Source: Paucidesulfovibrio gracilis DSM 16080 (GTDB taxonomy: Bacteria > Desulfobacterota > Desulfovibrionia > Desulfovibrionales > Desulfovibrionaceae). Taken from it: a stretch of DNA of 64,000 nucleotides. Below are positions 23,494 through 34,717 of the stretch, piece by piece. Where the stretch lies: the NCBI RefSeq assembly GCF_900167125.1, contig NZ_FUYC01000003.1, positions 248,001 through 312,000 on the forward strand. The letters are read 5' to 3'. Under the pieces are notes generated by a model. The model was given only the letters and a program-made list of their open reading frames with translations. It was not told the origin of the DNA and made no database searches. Every line of letters starts with the position of its first letter. Positions within the stretch are counted from its first letter, which is position 1. Both the position numbers and the translations under genes were made by a program.

Positions 23494-26400
23494 TTATGCT
23501 TCTCCTTCGTCGCTCTGAAGGGCTTGTTCAATCATGGTGTTGAATTCGGATTTGATCTTCTCATCGAAGTCGGACTCGAGCTTGTAGACCTCTCGCAGTT
23601 CGGCGAAGTCCCAGCGGCCATAGCTGCCCAGGTTGTTCACGCCCGGCACCCAGAGGGTTTCCATGGTAGCTTTCTTGTCCTTGGCGTTCTCAGGCCGGTA
23701 GCCTTTGATCTCCACCACGAGGTTGAGCAGGTCTTGGTGTCCGTCATCGACCTTGACGATGAAGTCTGGGATATAGCGCTTGGTCTCGGAGCCATAGCGG
23801 TAGGGGACTTCGAAACCGAGGTTATGGTTCTTGACGTATGCCTTGACCTTGGGGTGCCCCTCCAGCACACGGCAAAACTCGCCTTCCCAGTCGCTGTCGA
23901 GGATCGCCCAGTTCACATGGCAAAGCTCGGAAGAGGTCTCCCATCGGAGCATTTTCGAAGTGTTGAAGCTCACATGGCGTGTCGAACCCGTAGGGTTGTA
24001 GGGGTCGAGAACGGCCTTGATGTCCCGTTTGTCCTGGTGGGCACGAGTGATGCCCGCCGTGATCCGTTCGCAAGCTAGATCAGCCAGTTCCTGATACATG
24101 AGCTGTGCTGGGTAGGTGCCGCTCCTGCAGTTTAGGCAGCTATCCAGCCACTGTTTGGTGATGCGTTTGAGCTGCCCAAAGAGGTGCAGCTTCGGCTCCT
24201 CATTCGGGTCACGCCACTTGGTGTAGAGCAACCGCTGCGTCAGGTGGAACAGGAGCGTGGAGCGCCTGAGGTCTCCGGTGTGGACGAGATTTAGGTCCAC
24301 GCCTTCGCCGATAATGCCTTGATTTTGAGTGCTAGTTGGCCCGACAGTCTCGGGTGTCAGCTCAAGCACTGAGTCATCGTTGAACTCGGCGGTCAGACGT
24401 TCGTCCGGCAGTTCCACTCGGTAACCGGCCACACGGGGGAACTCGATCTCGAGATGATCCCGCTCGGGCCGCATGGCCTTGACGTGGACGGTGATGCGAG
24501 GCTTGATCGGGCTCGTGGGAACTGGCTTGGCTGTGAAGTCGAAGGGAATGCCCAGAACATCGGCGTACTCGACGTTGAAGAGACCTTCCTCGTTGACATC
24601 GTAGGACTGACGGCGAAGGGCTCGACCGATGACCTGTTCGCAGAGGAGCTGGGTGCCGAAGGCTCGGACACCCAAGACGTGAGTGACTGTGTTCGCATCC
24701 CATCCCTCGGTCAGCATGGACACTGAGACCACGCAACGAATGGACTCACCAAGCCGACCGGCCTTGCCGACCGTGTTCATGACCTCACGGAGGAGATCGG
24801 CGTCGGTGAGATTTTCGGCCTGCTGGCGATCTCCTGTCCGCTCGATGATTTCTCGGCGATAACGCTCGATCTCGTCAGCCGCCATCTTTCTAAAGTTGTT
24901 ATCAAGGGCATCGCCAGACTCAAGCTGCTCGCTGTCGATCAGCAGGGTACGAGGTCTTGCGATAGGGTTGCCGTGTTCATCGAAGTTACGGAACAGTGCG
25001 AGGCGACCATTTTCAAGTTCCGTGGAGCCGTCATCGTTTTCTCTGAAAAAGCCCGAGATATAGTCGTAGACGAGCTTCGAAGTCGCTGTGTTGTTGCAGA
25101 CCACTATGAAGCAGGGAGGAACATCGATCCCTTCTTCCTGCCAGAGGTTGTAGGTCTTCTCGTAGTGGCCATAGAGGGACTCGAGTGCGGTTTTCAGCTT
25201 GGTCGGGATGCTGAGTGGGTCAAGACCTTTTGCCTTGCCTCTGCCCTTTTTGGGCATGTCCTTTCGGATGTGTTCCCATAGGTTCCGGAACATCGGCATT
25301 TCGTTTCCAGGAATGTCGTCGGACACCGGGACTCGCGGAAGCTTCACGATGCCACACTCGATGGCATCCATGAGAGAAAAGTCGCTCATGGTCCAGGGGA
25401 AGAGGGTGCCTTCGGCATACCCAGAACCCTTGAGGAAAAAAGGTGTTGCAGAAAGGTCGATGACCCTGGTGATTCCGAGTTTGCGCTTCACCGCCTCGAG
25501 ACCGGAAATCCACAGGCGGGCCGCCTCCTTGTTCTGTGCTGCTTCCTGCTTGTCTTCCTTGGTGATGTCCTCCTCGGACTCCTCCTCGGGCTTTTCGCGG
25601 TAGCAGTGATGCGCCTCATCGTTGATGGCCATGATGTTCTTGAGCCCCATGAGGCTGGGCATAACCCGCTGGATCATTTGGCCTTCAGTCTCGAGGGTAT
25701 TCAGAGGGTCTCCACGACCCTGCAGAAGAGATCGTCCGCCCTTGGAGATATCGAGCCTCTCACGAAGCTTGAAGGCATGGTAGTTGGTGATGACGATCTT
25801 GGCCCGTTCCAACTCTCCCATCATATCAGAGGGGATCAACTCCCTGCTCTGGTAGTAGCTGTCAGGATCGCTGGGCTGGAGGACGCGGAGTCGGTCCTTG
25901 ATGGTGATACCGGGGGCCACGATGAGAAAGCCCCTCGTGAATTTCTTGCTGCCAGGGTGGCGGACGGCGTTGATAGTCTGCCACGCGATGATCATGGCCA
26001 TGACCGTCGTCTTTCCTGCTCCGGTCGCCAACTTCAAGGCGAGCCGCATGAGTTCCGGGTTGGCGTCCTTATTGGCGTTGGTGAGATGCTTGAGTATCTT
26101 TTTCCCATCGGGGGTGTGCGGTGCCACCTCGGTGAGCCATATGGCGGTCTCCACGGCCTCTACTTGGCAGAAGAAGGGGCGGATGCCGCTGAAGTTGTGA
26201 TGTCGCCAGTGCTGGAGGAGTCGAGCCGTCTCCGGAGTGACCTGCCATTGGTTGACGCTTGGCAATGCCCTCCAGGAGTCTACGTGCCGTCGGACCTCGT
26301 TGATGACCGAGGTGATGTCGTACTTCTGGTCAGTGGTAGACAGCCCCTTGCCTTCATCAAGGAGAAGTTCTGCCTGTTGTTGCTTGGATTTCTTCCGTTT

Positions 26401-26553
26401 TTTGGGCTTGGGGATAGGGGTAACGAATTCAGCCGGTCGCCTGCAAGGCTTGACCTGCTGCGTGGGCTGACCGCTCTCGTCCAGCTCCCAGTGTTTGTTC
26501 GGATAGTCGTAGGGAGAGTTGAGAATAGGGTGCTCAAAAAACGGATTGGACAT
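23494..26553 (-). CDS. Type III-like restriction helicase-nuclease (Res)
   Basis: The 1019-residue protein has SF2 helicase motifs 'LALKLATGAGKTTVMAMII' (motif I, near 170), 'IMAINDEAHHCY' (DEAH-type, near 290), 'VIDLSATPFF' (III), and 'SMLTEGWDANTVTHVLGVRA' with 'EQVIGRALRRQSY' (V/VI). Near the C-terminus, 'RYIPDFIVKVDD' followed by 'VVEIKGYR' gives a PD-(D/E)xK nuclease core. It would translocate on DNA and cut unmodified sites together with Mod. ATG 26553 follows AAGGGAAC. The gene leads the operon; in most type III loci mod comes first, so the res-mod order here is less usual. Confidence 0.9.
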   Translation of the reverse strand: MSNPFFEHPILNSPYDYPNKHWELDESGQPTQQVKPCRRPAEFVTPIPKPKKRKKSKQQQAELLLDEGKGLSTTDQKYDITSVINEVRRHVDSWRALPSVNQWQVTPETARLLQHWRHHNFSGIRPFFCQVEAVETAIWLTEVAPHTPDGKKILKHLTNANKDANPELMRLALKLATGAGKTTVMAMIIAWQTINAVRHPGSKKFTRGFLIVAPGITIKDRLRVLQPSDPDSYYQSRELIPSDMMGELERAKIVITNYHAFKLRERLDISKGGRSLLQGRGDPLNTLETEGQMIQRVMPSLMGLKNIMAINDEAHHCYREKPEEESEEDITKEDKQEAAQNKEAARLWISGLEAVKRKLGITRVIDLSATPFFLKGSGYAEGTLFPWTMSDFSLMDAIECGIVKLPRVPVSDDIPGNEMPMFRNLWEHIRKDMPKKGRGKAKGLDPLSIPTKLKTALESLYGHYEKTYNLWQEEGIDVPPCFIVVCNNTATSKLVYDYISGFFRENDDGSTELENGRLALFRNFDEHGNPIARPRTLLIDSEQLESGDALDNNFRKMAADEIERYRREIIERTGDRQQAENLTDADLLREVMNTVGKAGRLGESIRCVVSVSMLTEGWDANTVTHVLGVRAFGTQLLCEQVIGRALRRQSYDVNEEGLFNVEYADVLGIPFDFTAKPVPTSPIKPRITVHVKAMRPERDHLEIEFPRVAGYRVELPDERLTAEFNDDSVLELTPETVGPTSTQNQGIIGEGVDLNLVHTGDLRRSTLLFHLTQRLLYTKWRDPNEEPKLHLFGQLKRITKQWLDSCLNCRSGTYPAQLMYQELADLACERITAGITRAHQDKRDIKAVLDPYNPTGSTRHVSFNTSKMLRWETSSELCHVNWAILDSDWEGEFCRVLEGHPKVKAYVKNHNLGFEVPYRYGSETKRYIPDFIVKVDDGHQDLLNLVVEIKGYRPENAKDKKATMETLWVPGVNNLGSYGRWDFAELREVYKLESDFDEKIKSEFNTMIEQALQSDEGEA

Positions 26554-26564
26554 ATTTATTGTTC

Positions 26565-26619
26565 CCTTGTGTTCAGATGGCAGAAAAAAGGGTTGTCTTC
26601 AGTGTATTAAAACACAAGG
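26565..26619. promoter_or_regulatory. Inverted repeat in the leader of the defence operon
   Basis: CCTTGTGTT (26565-26573) and AACACAAGG (26611-26619) form a 9-bp inverted repeat extended outward by GTTCC/GGAAC with one bulge. It lies 12-66 bases before the Res start and overlaps its ribosome site, so it could be an operator or an RNA hairpin limiting Res translation. The rest of 26554-26732 shows nothing else. Confidence 0.45.
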
Positions 26620-26732
26620 AACTTATAAATATTAGAGATTAAGGTCAATAAGATAACCTGTTTTTTGGAATAGGTACGAAAGTGGTAATTGTCCCCTATA
26701 TCGATTGCTTAAAATTTATAGTGTCGTCAAGA

Positions 26733-28169
26733 TCAATAAATTTTAGTTATATTGTTAGGTGTGTCTATGGGGCTATTGGCTTTTGTCGTCACCACCACAG
26801 TTTGGCTGTAGTTGTGATAAGATTCTAAGGTTCTTGCAAGTTCATGCAAGTCGTCCGGACCAAGGTGAGCATACCTGAGAGTTGTTGCGATACATTTGTG
26901 CCCCATCCATTCTTTTACGTGAACCAAAGATGTTTTGCTTTGTATTAATCGAGAACAACATGTGTGACGAAGCGTGTATGGAATAAGTTCTTTTTCGTTT
27001 TCAAGGCCAATAAGCTTTTTCGCTTTATTCCAAGTTTGGTGGAACCAAGTGTTGTCGGTGTAGGGGAAAAGTAGCTCCCTACAAGCTGGTTGGTAGCCTG
27101 AAAGTCCTGTTATCTCCTTTATCCGTTTGTGAAAGATGGACTTGACTCTCATGGTCATGGGTATCGATCTTGGGTGATCTGTCTTGTTCAACCAAATCGT
27201 TACAATTTTATTGGATAAATCAACATCTCTGACTTCAAGATTCCATAATTCAGAAGGGCGCATCCCTGTGTCTAGCAGGATGCAAAAAGCGTCTTTATGG
27301 TCTGAGCGTTTCATTATCTCAAAAGCCTGGATGAAGGACTGCTCCTCTTCTGGAGATAGAAATCGAACTCTATTGGGTCGCTCCCTGAATTTTCTAATTG
27401 CAGGTTTTCTTTGGATTTTCCCGATAGATAATGAGGTGTTCAATATTTTTGAAAGTGTAGCCAGCTTGCGATTGACTGTCGAAGGAGCATTGTTGAAACG
27501 CTCCTTGAGGTGAAACTTGAACTCTTCAATATGAGGCTCTGTAATGTCTGAGAGCTCTGTTTCTCTACCAAAGAAATCCAATGCGTATTGCGAATTGCGA
27601 ATAACATGGCCGAGACTTCGATTGCCCGACCAATGATATTTGAGTGTATACTCGTAGGCTTCTTGAAGCGTCCATTTTGTTGTTTTCTTAATCTTACCCG
27701 ATATTCTGGTGTGTTTCTTATTTTTAATATGCGAAAGGTTCAAATCTAACTCTGGCTGGCCGAATGAATCGCAGATGACCTTAAAGCGCCATTTGATTGC
27801 ATCTATTAGGTCAGCAAACGTCGCCCAGTGGCGATGTTGATCGATATTAATGTTTGCTTGGAATTTTCCGTTTTTTATTCGTATGCCTTTGGGGAGTGCC
27901 CCCTCATCAAGTCGTGTTAGATTTTTTTGTTCACGCTCGACCAGTCTTATAAATTGGGGATCCATTAGGATTTTAGCGTGTTGATTTTTAGAACATTCTT
28001 TTCGATCATCAACTTCATTTTTTTGGAGTATTTCGCGTGTGAATTCCCTTGAAGAAATCGCATCTTCCAAGGTCGCACATGTGCAATTAACCCGCTTCCC
28101 ATTGACCATTATTCTATATTGGTAGCCTTTGCCCCATTTTCTGATTCCTAGTGGAAGTTTTTTTGTCAT
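26733..28169 (-). CDS. Tyrosine recombinase / integrase (second integrase)
   Basis: This 478-residue phage-type integrase has an N-terminal arm-binding region (1-110), a SAM-like core-binding domain (about 165-265) and a catalytic domain (270-450). Visible catalytic elements are 'DTGMRPSELWNLEVRDV' (Arg), 'YTLRHTCCSRLIQ' (HxxR region), 'VKEWMGHKCIATTLRYAHL' (His and the tyrosine nucleophile). The gene is AT-rich compared with the neighbouring res-mod genes. An inverted repeat (28171-28192, ATACTC/GAGTAT) covers its ribosome site and may be an autoregulatory operator. It is the inner integrase, suggesting that a second element with the defence operon was nested or that the island is composite. 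Confidence 0.88.
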   Translation of the reverse strand: MTKKLPLGIRKWGKGYQYRIMVNGKRVNCTCATLEDAISSREFTREILQKNEVDDRKECSKNQHAKILMDPQFIRLVEREQKNLTRLDEGALPKGIRIKNGKFQANINIDQHRHWATFADLIDAIKWRFKVICDSFGQPELDLNLSHIKNKKHTRISGKIKKTTKWTLQEAYEYTLKYHWSGNRSLGHVIRNSQYALDFFGRETELSDITEPHIEEFKFHLKERFNNAPSTVNRKLATLSKILNTSLSIGKIQRKPAIRKFRERPNRVRFLSPEEEQSFIQAFEIMKRSDHKDAFCILLDTGMRPSELWNLEVRDVDLSNKIVTIWLNKTDHPRSIPMTMRVKSIFHKRIKEITGLSGYQPACRELLFPYTDNTWFHQTWNKAKKLIGLENEKELIPYTLRHTCCSRLIQSKTSLVHVKEWMGHKCIATTLRYAHLGPDDLHELARTLESYHNYSQTVVVTTKANSPIDTPNNITKIY

Positions 28170-28315
28170 GATACTCTCCTGATTTGGAGTATAGTATCAC
28201 AAAAATATTCTTTTTTTAAAGCATGTTATCATATCCATTCGTGGTTGTATTTTGAACGAGTTACAGTTGCAAAATCTTTAAGCAATAAACGAAATTGATG
28301 CCAAGAATGGATGCG

Positions 28316-30025
28316 TTAATCTATCCAACATGGATTATGCAGATGCTCTAGATCGAGCATTTCATGGAAATCGATCTTGGCGACGACTTCATTCAGTAGC
28401 GTATCAACGGGGTAGTTCCCTTCATATCCTGCCGTTACATCGTCAAACTCGCCTTGCTCATGCCCGACGACCTCTTTGACTTTGTACCTTGCCAGATCAA
28501 GTAGCTTTGCCCTGGTAATGAAGGTATGCCGGAAAGAGTGGAAGGTGACATCGCTTACGCCTTCCTGAGCTCCAACATTCTGCTTGCGCCTGAATCGAGT
28601 GAACCATTTTGACGCCGCATGGGAATACTTGCCTTTCACGTCTGGCGGTAGATCGTTGAAAAGACGTTTGGTTGTTCTTCTTCGTTTCGAGTCGACAAAA
28701 GCCAAGAATCCAAGATCATGGGCAAGATATGGATGGATCGGAACCAGGCGTTTACCTGCTTCCGTCTTTACGTGCTTATCCCTGCCTTGATCGTTTATGT
28801 CCAAGATCCAGACACCGGACTCCTCACGAATATCAGCCATTGAGAGCTGGCAGAGCTCTTCTAAACGAGCGCCAGTAAAAAGGCCGAGAAGAGGAAGCCA
28901 GTACTGCCAGTCCTTTCGGAGATTACGGCGTTTGTATGTGTCGGGGCTGAAAAGTCGTTTCAGCTCATCTTCGTTGAAAGCCCTGCGTTGGGATTTTGCT
29001 GCAGCCTTGCCTCCAGGGACTTCGAGAACCTTGTTCAGAGGTTTGGCCTTGTCGATGAATCCTTCAAGCTCACACCAGTTAAGGAATGAGCGTATGGCAG
29101 TGAAGCGTGTTTCGAGAGACTTCGGCTTGTAAAGATCCTTTTCTGGGATACTCATCCGTAGCAATTCATGCAGAGTTTTATCCTTGTACCGTTTAATCCT
29201 TGCTCCAGGCAGTTTCTGGATCTTTTTCCAGTAGCCTTTCATGTGGTCGCGTGACAATTCACTCATGGTCAATTGGGCATTACCCATTTTGACCAGCTCA
29301 GCGAATTGCTTCAATTGTGGCGGTATATCCTTGCGACTTGCAGCACCCCACGGATTGGGACCTTCCGTCTTGAATTCGATGTACTTGTCGATTGCTTCGA
29401 GGATTGTTGGGGATGGTGGAGGCGTTGGAGCAGTCGGTTGCATGATTTGAGACTGCTCTTGCCCTTGGAGGATTCCTACAAAGCCTGTTTTACGAGCTGC
29501 ATTCAGAAATCTTGCTTCGACTTCAAGCAGGGCAGCGCAGAATTCACGGTATTCTTTGGAGTCCTTTTCAATATCTATTTCTTCACGATCCAGTAGCGCT
29601 GAGGCTCTACCTTCAACCTTCTTGAGGTTGCTACATTCAAGAGCTTCTTGGGCGTCTGTGGCAAGGATTGTGAGCTGTTCATTGCGCTTGTCCAGCTCGT
29701 CTAACTCCCATGAACGGGAGAGGCGGTATTCACGTTCTTCTTCGAGCGCCTCATCGAGCCATTGCTGAGCGATGCGGCGTATGGTTTCACGACTCAATCT
29801 ACCAGACATGACATCATCCCTCCTTTTACGAAATTCATCAAATATCGCATGCGAGGTAGTGACCAGTCTTATAACCTTAGGCCGCGCTTCTCTCAAGTAT
29901 CTGGTTTTGAGCGACTTCTTGAATTCTTGCATGCCCATGACCGGGCGCAAATCGCTTGGAATTCGAAGTCGAAAATAGAGGCCATTTCGATGGCTGGTGA
30001 GGTAGGATGGGGCAGAAAAAGACAT
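28316..30025 (-). CDS. Tyrosine recombinase / island integrase next to tRNA-Ser
   Basis: The 569-residue integrase has a DUF6538-like N-terminus ('YLTSHRNGLYFRLRIPSDLR'), a long helical middle, a core-binding domain (about 215-320) and a catalytic domain: 'GLFTGARLEELCQLSMADI' (Arg), 'HVKTEAGKRLVPIH' (Lys), 'FHSFRHTFITRA' (HxxR), 'VVGHEQG' (His) and a tyrosine in 'TAGYEGNYP'. It begins 89 bases from the tRNA-Ser 3' end, the usual arrangement for the enzyme that made the insertion. ATG 30025 has a very good ribosome site (AAGGAGG), but the start codon can be covered by a leader pairing (30022-30102). Confidence 0.9.
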   Translation of the reverse strand: MSFSAPSYLTSHRNGLYFRLRIPSDLRPVMGMQEFKKSLKTRYLREARPKVIRLVTTSHAIFDEFRKRRDDVMSGRLSRETIRRIAQQWLDEALEEEREYRLSRSWELDELDKRNEQLTILATDAQEALECSNLKKVEGRASALLDREEIDIEKDSKEYREFCAALLEVEARFLNAARKTGFVGILQGQEQSQIMQPTAPTPPPSPTILEAIDKYIEFKTEGPNPWGAASRKDIPPQLKQFAELVKMGNAQLTMSELSRDHMKGYWKKIQKLPGARIKRYKDKTLHELLRMSIPEKDLYKPKSLETRFTAIRSFLNWCELEGFIDKAKPLNKVLEVPGGKAAAKSQRRAFNEDELKRLFSPDTYKRRNLRKDWQYWLPLLGLFTGARLEELCQLSMADIREESGVWILDINDQGRDKHVKTEAGKRLVPIHPYLAHDLGFLAFVDSKRRRTTKRLFNDLPPDVKGKYSHAASKWFTRFRRKQNVGAQEGVSDVTFHSFRHTFITRAKLLDLARYKVKEVVGHEQGEFDDVTAGYEGNYPVDTLLNEVVAKIDFHEMLDLEHLHNPCWID

Positions 30026-30102
30026 TGGACAATCCTCCTTGTGTGTACCCGTTTTGTGTACCCACGGCTCTGACGAGCGCTTTTTGGAAGAATGTCCAAT
30101 GT
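30022..30102 (-). promoter_or_regulatory. Leader inverted repeat covering the integrase start codon
   Basis: ACATTGGACA in the leader (complement of 30093-30102) is perfectly complementary to TGTCCAATGT (complement of 30022-30031), which contains the integrase ATG (30023-30025). Pairing would mask the start codon in transcripts that read through from tRNA-Ser, whereas shorter transcripts lacking the first arm would stay open. Confidence 0.45.
30042..30063. repeat. Integrase arm-type repeats, right end
   Basis: TGTGTACCC occurs at 30042-30050 and 30055-30063, thirteen bases apart, and once near the left end (9197-9205). The positions between integrase gene and att core fit arm binding sites. 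Confidence 0.45.
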
Positions 30103-30113
30103 TTTTAAATGCT

Positions 30114-30130
30114 TGGCGGAGAGGGTGGGA
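30114..30130. repeat. Right attachment repeat (attR core, in tRNA-Ser 3' end)
   Basis: This 17-bp copy of TGGCGGAGAGGGTGGGA is the natural 3' end of tRNA-Ser, identical to 9102-9118. Confidence 0.9.
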
Positions 30131-30209
30131 TTCGAACCCACGTACGGGCTATTAACCCGTAACTCGATTTCGAGTCGAGCGCGTTACGGCCGGACTTCGC
30201 TACCTCTCC
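30114..30209 (-). tRNA. tRNA-Ser (CGA)
   Basis: This is a complete 96-base class II tRNA: acceptor GGAGAGG/CCTCTCC, G discriminator and encoded CCA, anticodon loop CTCGAAA (CGA, reads UCG), long variable arm (TACGGGTTAATAGCCCGTA), T loop TTCGAAT. Its 3' end is the target of the island. The 30210-30343 stretch upstream carries no gene and presumably its promoter. Confidence 0.96.
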
Positions 30210-30343
30210 GCATTGAGTTGGTGATTATGTCACCAACGAAACAGGATGTATAATCATTCATTTCGTAAGGTGCAACCATTTTTCGCGGTGATTCCGAGAT
30301 TGATGAGGAACAAGGAAGAGGGGGGACTCGGTGAAATGTCAGC

Positions 30344-30697
30344 TCAGTGGTTGCCGCAATTGTGATGATCGCACAAGATCGGCTGATCCTCAACCTTTCC
30401 GGCAAGGTATGCCGATGCAAGTTCAAAAACGGGGCCACGGCAGCCGCGGATAACCTGGATGCCGTTTTGCGAAAGCACGTTTACCGCACCTTGGCCGATA
30501 TTGCCGGCCAGCATTACGGTTACACCCATGTCGGCAAGTACGCTGGCTATGTTGGACTTACAGCCGCATCCTTGGGGAGAATCCAAACGGCTCGCTTGGC
30601 CCAGGGAATCACCTTCGATTTCGTAGATCGTGTAGTGATCACAATGTCCAAAATGTTCATCCACGACGCCTTCTCGGGTCGGTACGGCAAGTTTCAT
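30344..30697 (-). CDS. NifB/NifX family dinitrogenase iron-molybdenum cofactor-like protein
   Basis: The 117-residue protein is of the NifX/NafY-like fold: 'MKLAVPTREGVVDEHFGHCD', 'DSPQGCGCKSNIASVLADM', 'VTVMLAGNIGQGAVNVLSQN', and a C-terminal metal-like tail 'CDHHNCGNH'. Members bind iron-molybdenum cluster precursors or other metals; in non-nif context the job is often unknown. The start at 30697 follows GAGGAGGACAACGA. Two CGC and CxxxxC-type sites and the His/Cys tail suggest metal handling. It is a single gene between tRNA-Ser and tadA. Confidence 0.8.
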   Translation of the reverse strand: MKLAVPTREGVVDEHFGHCDHYTIYEIEGDSLGQASRLDSPQGCGCKSNIASVLADMGVTVMLAGNIGQGAVNVLSQNGIQVIRGCRGPVFELASAYLAGKVEDQPILCDHHNCGNH

Positions 30698-30808
30698 TCG
30701 TTGTCCTCCTCTTTTGGTCCACAATGGTAGGAACAGGTCTGATGCGCGATTGATATCCCGTTGTCAAGGAAAAATAAGAAGGAGAGGCAATGGGGGAGGG
30801 CGTGTGTC

Positions 30809-31306
30809 TCAGCGGCGCGAACGGAAGAACTCGCGTAGTATATTGGAACAATGGGAAGAAAGGATGTCGCGCACGACCCACATTTTATGATTTCCCCAGG
30901 GGAGGCGTGCGCCGTCAAGGTTGGTGAACAAGGCACCGGTTCGTGGATCGGGAGTGCCTACTACCACTCCGGCAACCCGTGCATGCACCAACGCGCCAAC
31001 GCACATGGTACATGGTTCCAAGGTAACAGCCATAATTGTTCCTGGAACACGGTAGTTGCCCATGCGTTTTGCTGCATTGCGAAGGCAGAGGATTTCCGCA
31101 TGGGCCGTGGGATCATTGCGGGCAATGGGGGCGTTGTGGGCCTGGGCCAGCATGGTTCCGGTGGACGGATCCAATAAAACCGCACCTACCGGGGCTTCTC
31201 CGGAAGCCCCGGCAAGAAAAGCCTGGTGAAGAGCCAAGTCCATCATTTCGACCCACGTCAAGGGCAGCGAGGACTGGTCCGGCACACAAGGATCCGGTCG
31301 CGCCAT
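30809..31306 (-). CDS. tadA: tRNA-specific adenosine deaminase / nucleoside deaminase
   Basis: The 165-residue CDA-fold deaminase has zinc ligands and catalytic Glu in 'HAEILCLRNAA' (about residue 72) and 'LEPCTMCVGALVHARVAGVV' (PCxxC, about 102). It should convert A34 to inosine in tRNA-Arg(ACG). The C-terminus is typical of TadA ('ILREFFRSRR'). It begins three bases after the purQ-like gene stop, with GGGAGCG as ribosome site, so the two are co-transcribed. Confidence 0.88.
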   Translation of the reverse strand: MARPDPCVPDQSSLPLTWVEMMDLALHQAFLAGASGEAPVGAVLLDPSTGTMLAQAHNAPIARNDPTAHAEILCLRNAAKRMGNYRVPGTIMAVTLEPCTMCVGALVHARVAGVVVGTPDPRTGALFTNLDGARLPWGNHKMWVVRDILSSHCSNILREFFRSRR

Positions 31307-31309
31307 GGA

Positions 31310-33907
<2,598 letters not shown>

Positions 33908-33910
33908 TAC

Positions 33911-34717
33911 ATGGCGAATGCCTTGTTTGAACGTTGCCGGGGCCAGTTTTTCGTCATGACGGGGCCATGCGCCCTGGAAAGCCGTGAATTGGCCCTGGCA
34001 ACGGCTCGCGAACTCGCCAGAATCGCCGAAGAGCTGGATATCCCACTGATATTCAAAAGCTCCTTTGACAAAGCCAACCGCACGTCCCTGACCAGCTTCC
34101 GCGGGCCAGGGCTGCGGCGCGGCTTGGATTGGCTGGCGGAAATCAAGGACGCCACTGGACTGCCTGTTGTCACGGACATCCACCTTCCAGAACAGGCGGA
34201 ACGTGTGGCTGAAGTGGCGGACGTGCTGCAAATTCCGGCTTTTTTATGCCGTCAGACGGATTTGCTGGTGGCCGCGGCCAAAACAAACCGGATTATCAAT
34301 GTGAAGAAGGGCCAGTTCTTGGCTCCGTGGGATATGCGGCACGCTCTGGACAAGCTTCGGGACTCCGGCAATACCGATGTCTGGCTCACGGAACGTGGTG
34401 CCAGTTTTGGCTATAATAATCTCGTGGTGGACATGCGTTCCATTCCGGAGATGCAGAACCTTGGCGTTCCCGTTGTGATGGACGCTACGCACTCCGTTCA
34501 ATTGCCCGGCGGCCAGGGCGGTTGTTCCGGAGGACAACGTCAATATGTTCCTGTTCTGGCCCGTGCCGCTGTAGCGGCTGGTGCCGATGGTGTGTTCCTG
34601 GAGGTGCATCCGGATCCGGATTCGGCTCTGTGCGATGGTCCAAACAGTTGGCCTTTGGGACAAACCCGTGAATTGCTCGCAACGCTTCGTTCTCTCTGGA
34701 GTCTGACGCATGACTGA
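33911..34717 (+). CDS. kdsA: 3-deoxy-8-phosphooctulonate synthase
   Basis: The 268-residue aldolase-type synthase condenses arabinose-5-phosphate with PEP to Kdo-8-phosphate. Marks are '[18 protein letters not shown]', '[20 protein letters not shown]', '[17 protein letters not shown]' and '[20 protein letters not shown]'. Whether it is the metal-dependent class cannot be settled from these motifs alone. It follows pyrG by three bases and overlaps kdsC by eight. Confidence 0.94.
   Translation: MANALFERCRGQFFVMTGPCALESRELALATARELARIAEELDIPLIFKSSFDKANRTSLTSFRGPGLRRGLDWLAEIKDATGLPVVTDIHLPEQAERVAEVADVLQIPAFLCRQTDLLVAAAKTNRIINVKKGQFLAPWDMRHALDKLRDSGNTDVWLTERGASFGYNNLVVDMRSIPEMQNLGVPVVMDATHSVQLPGGQGGCSGGQRQYVPVLARAAVAAGADGVFLEVHPDPDSALCDGPNSWPLGQTRELLATLRSLWSLTHD

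Larger units (their letters stand above)
9102..30130. mobile_element. Genomic island integrated in tRNA-Ser(CGA)
   Basis: Twenty-one kilobases lie between two perfect copies of a 17-bp sequence (TGGCGGAGAGGGTGGGA) that forms the 3' end of tRNA-Ser. A tyrosine integrase gene sits next to the intact tRNA at the right end. Contents, all minus strand except one broken gene: a membrane protein, serine recombinase, hypothetical proteins, RepA-like ATPase, T7-type phage gene fragments, Bro-N antirepressor, a restriction/defence operon and two integrases. No capsid, portal, terminase or conjugation gene is seen, so it is not a complete prophage or ICE. A satellite, a decayed prophage with defence cargo, or an integrated plasmid-like element are the options. 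Confidence 0.9.

Noticed and set aside
20713-26553. BREX or DISARM assignment
   Set aside because: No PglZ, BrxC/BrxL, DrmA/DrmB or phospholipase-D gene is present; Mod plus Res fits a type III-like pair.
25606-26610. Long plus-strand open frame inside Res
   Set aside because: It is a shadow of the Res gene caused by GC-rich codon use.
9102-30130. Complete prophage
   Set aside because: No capsid, portal, terminase, tail or lysis gene and no phage RNA polymerase was found.
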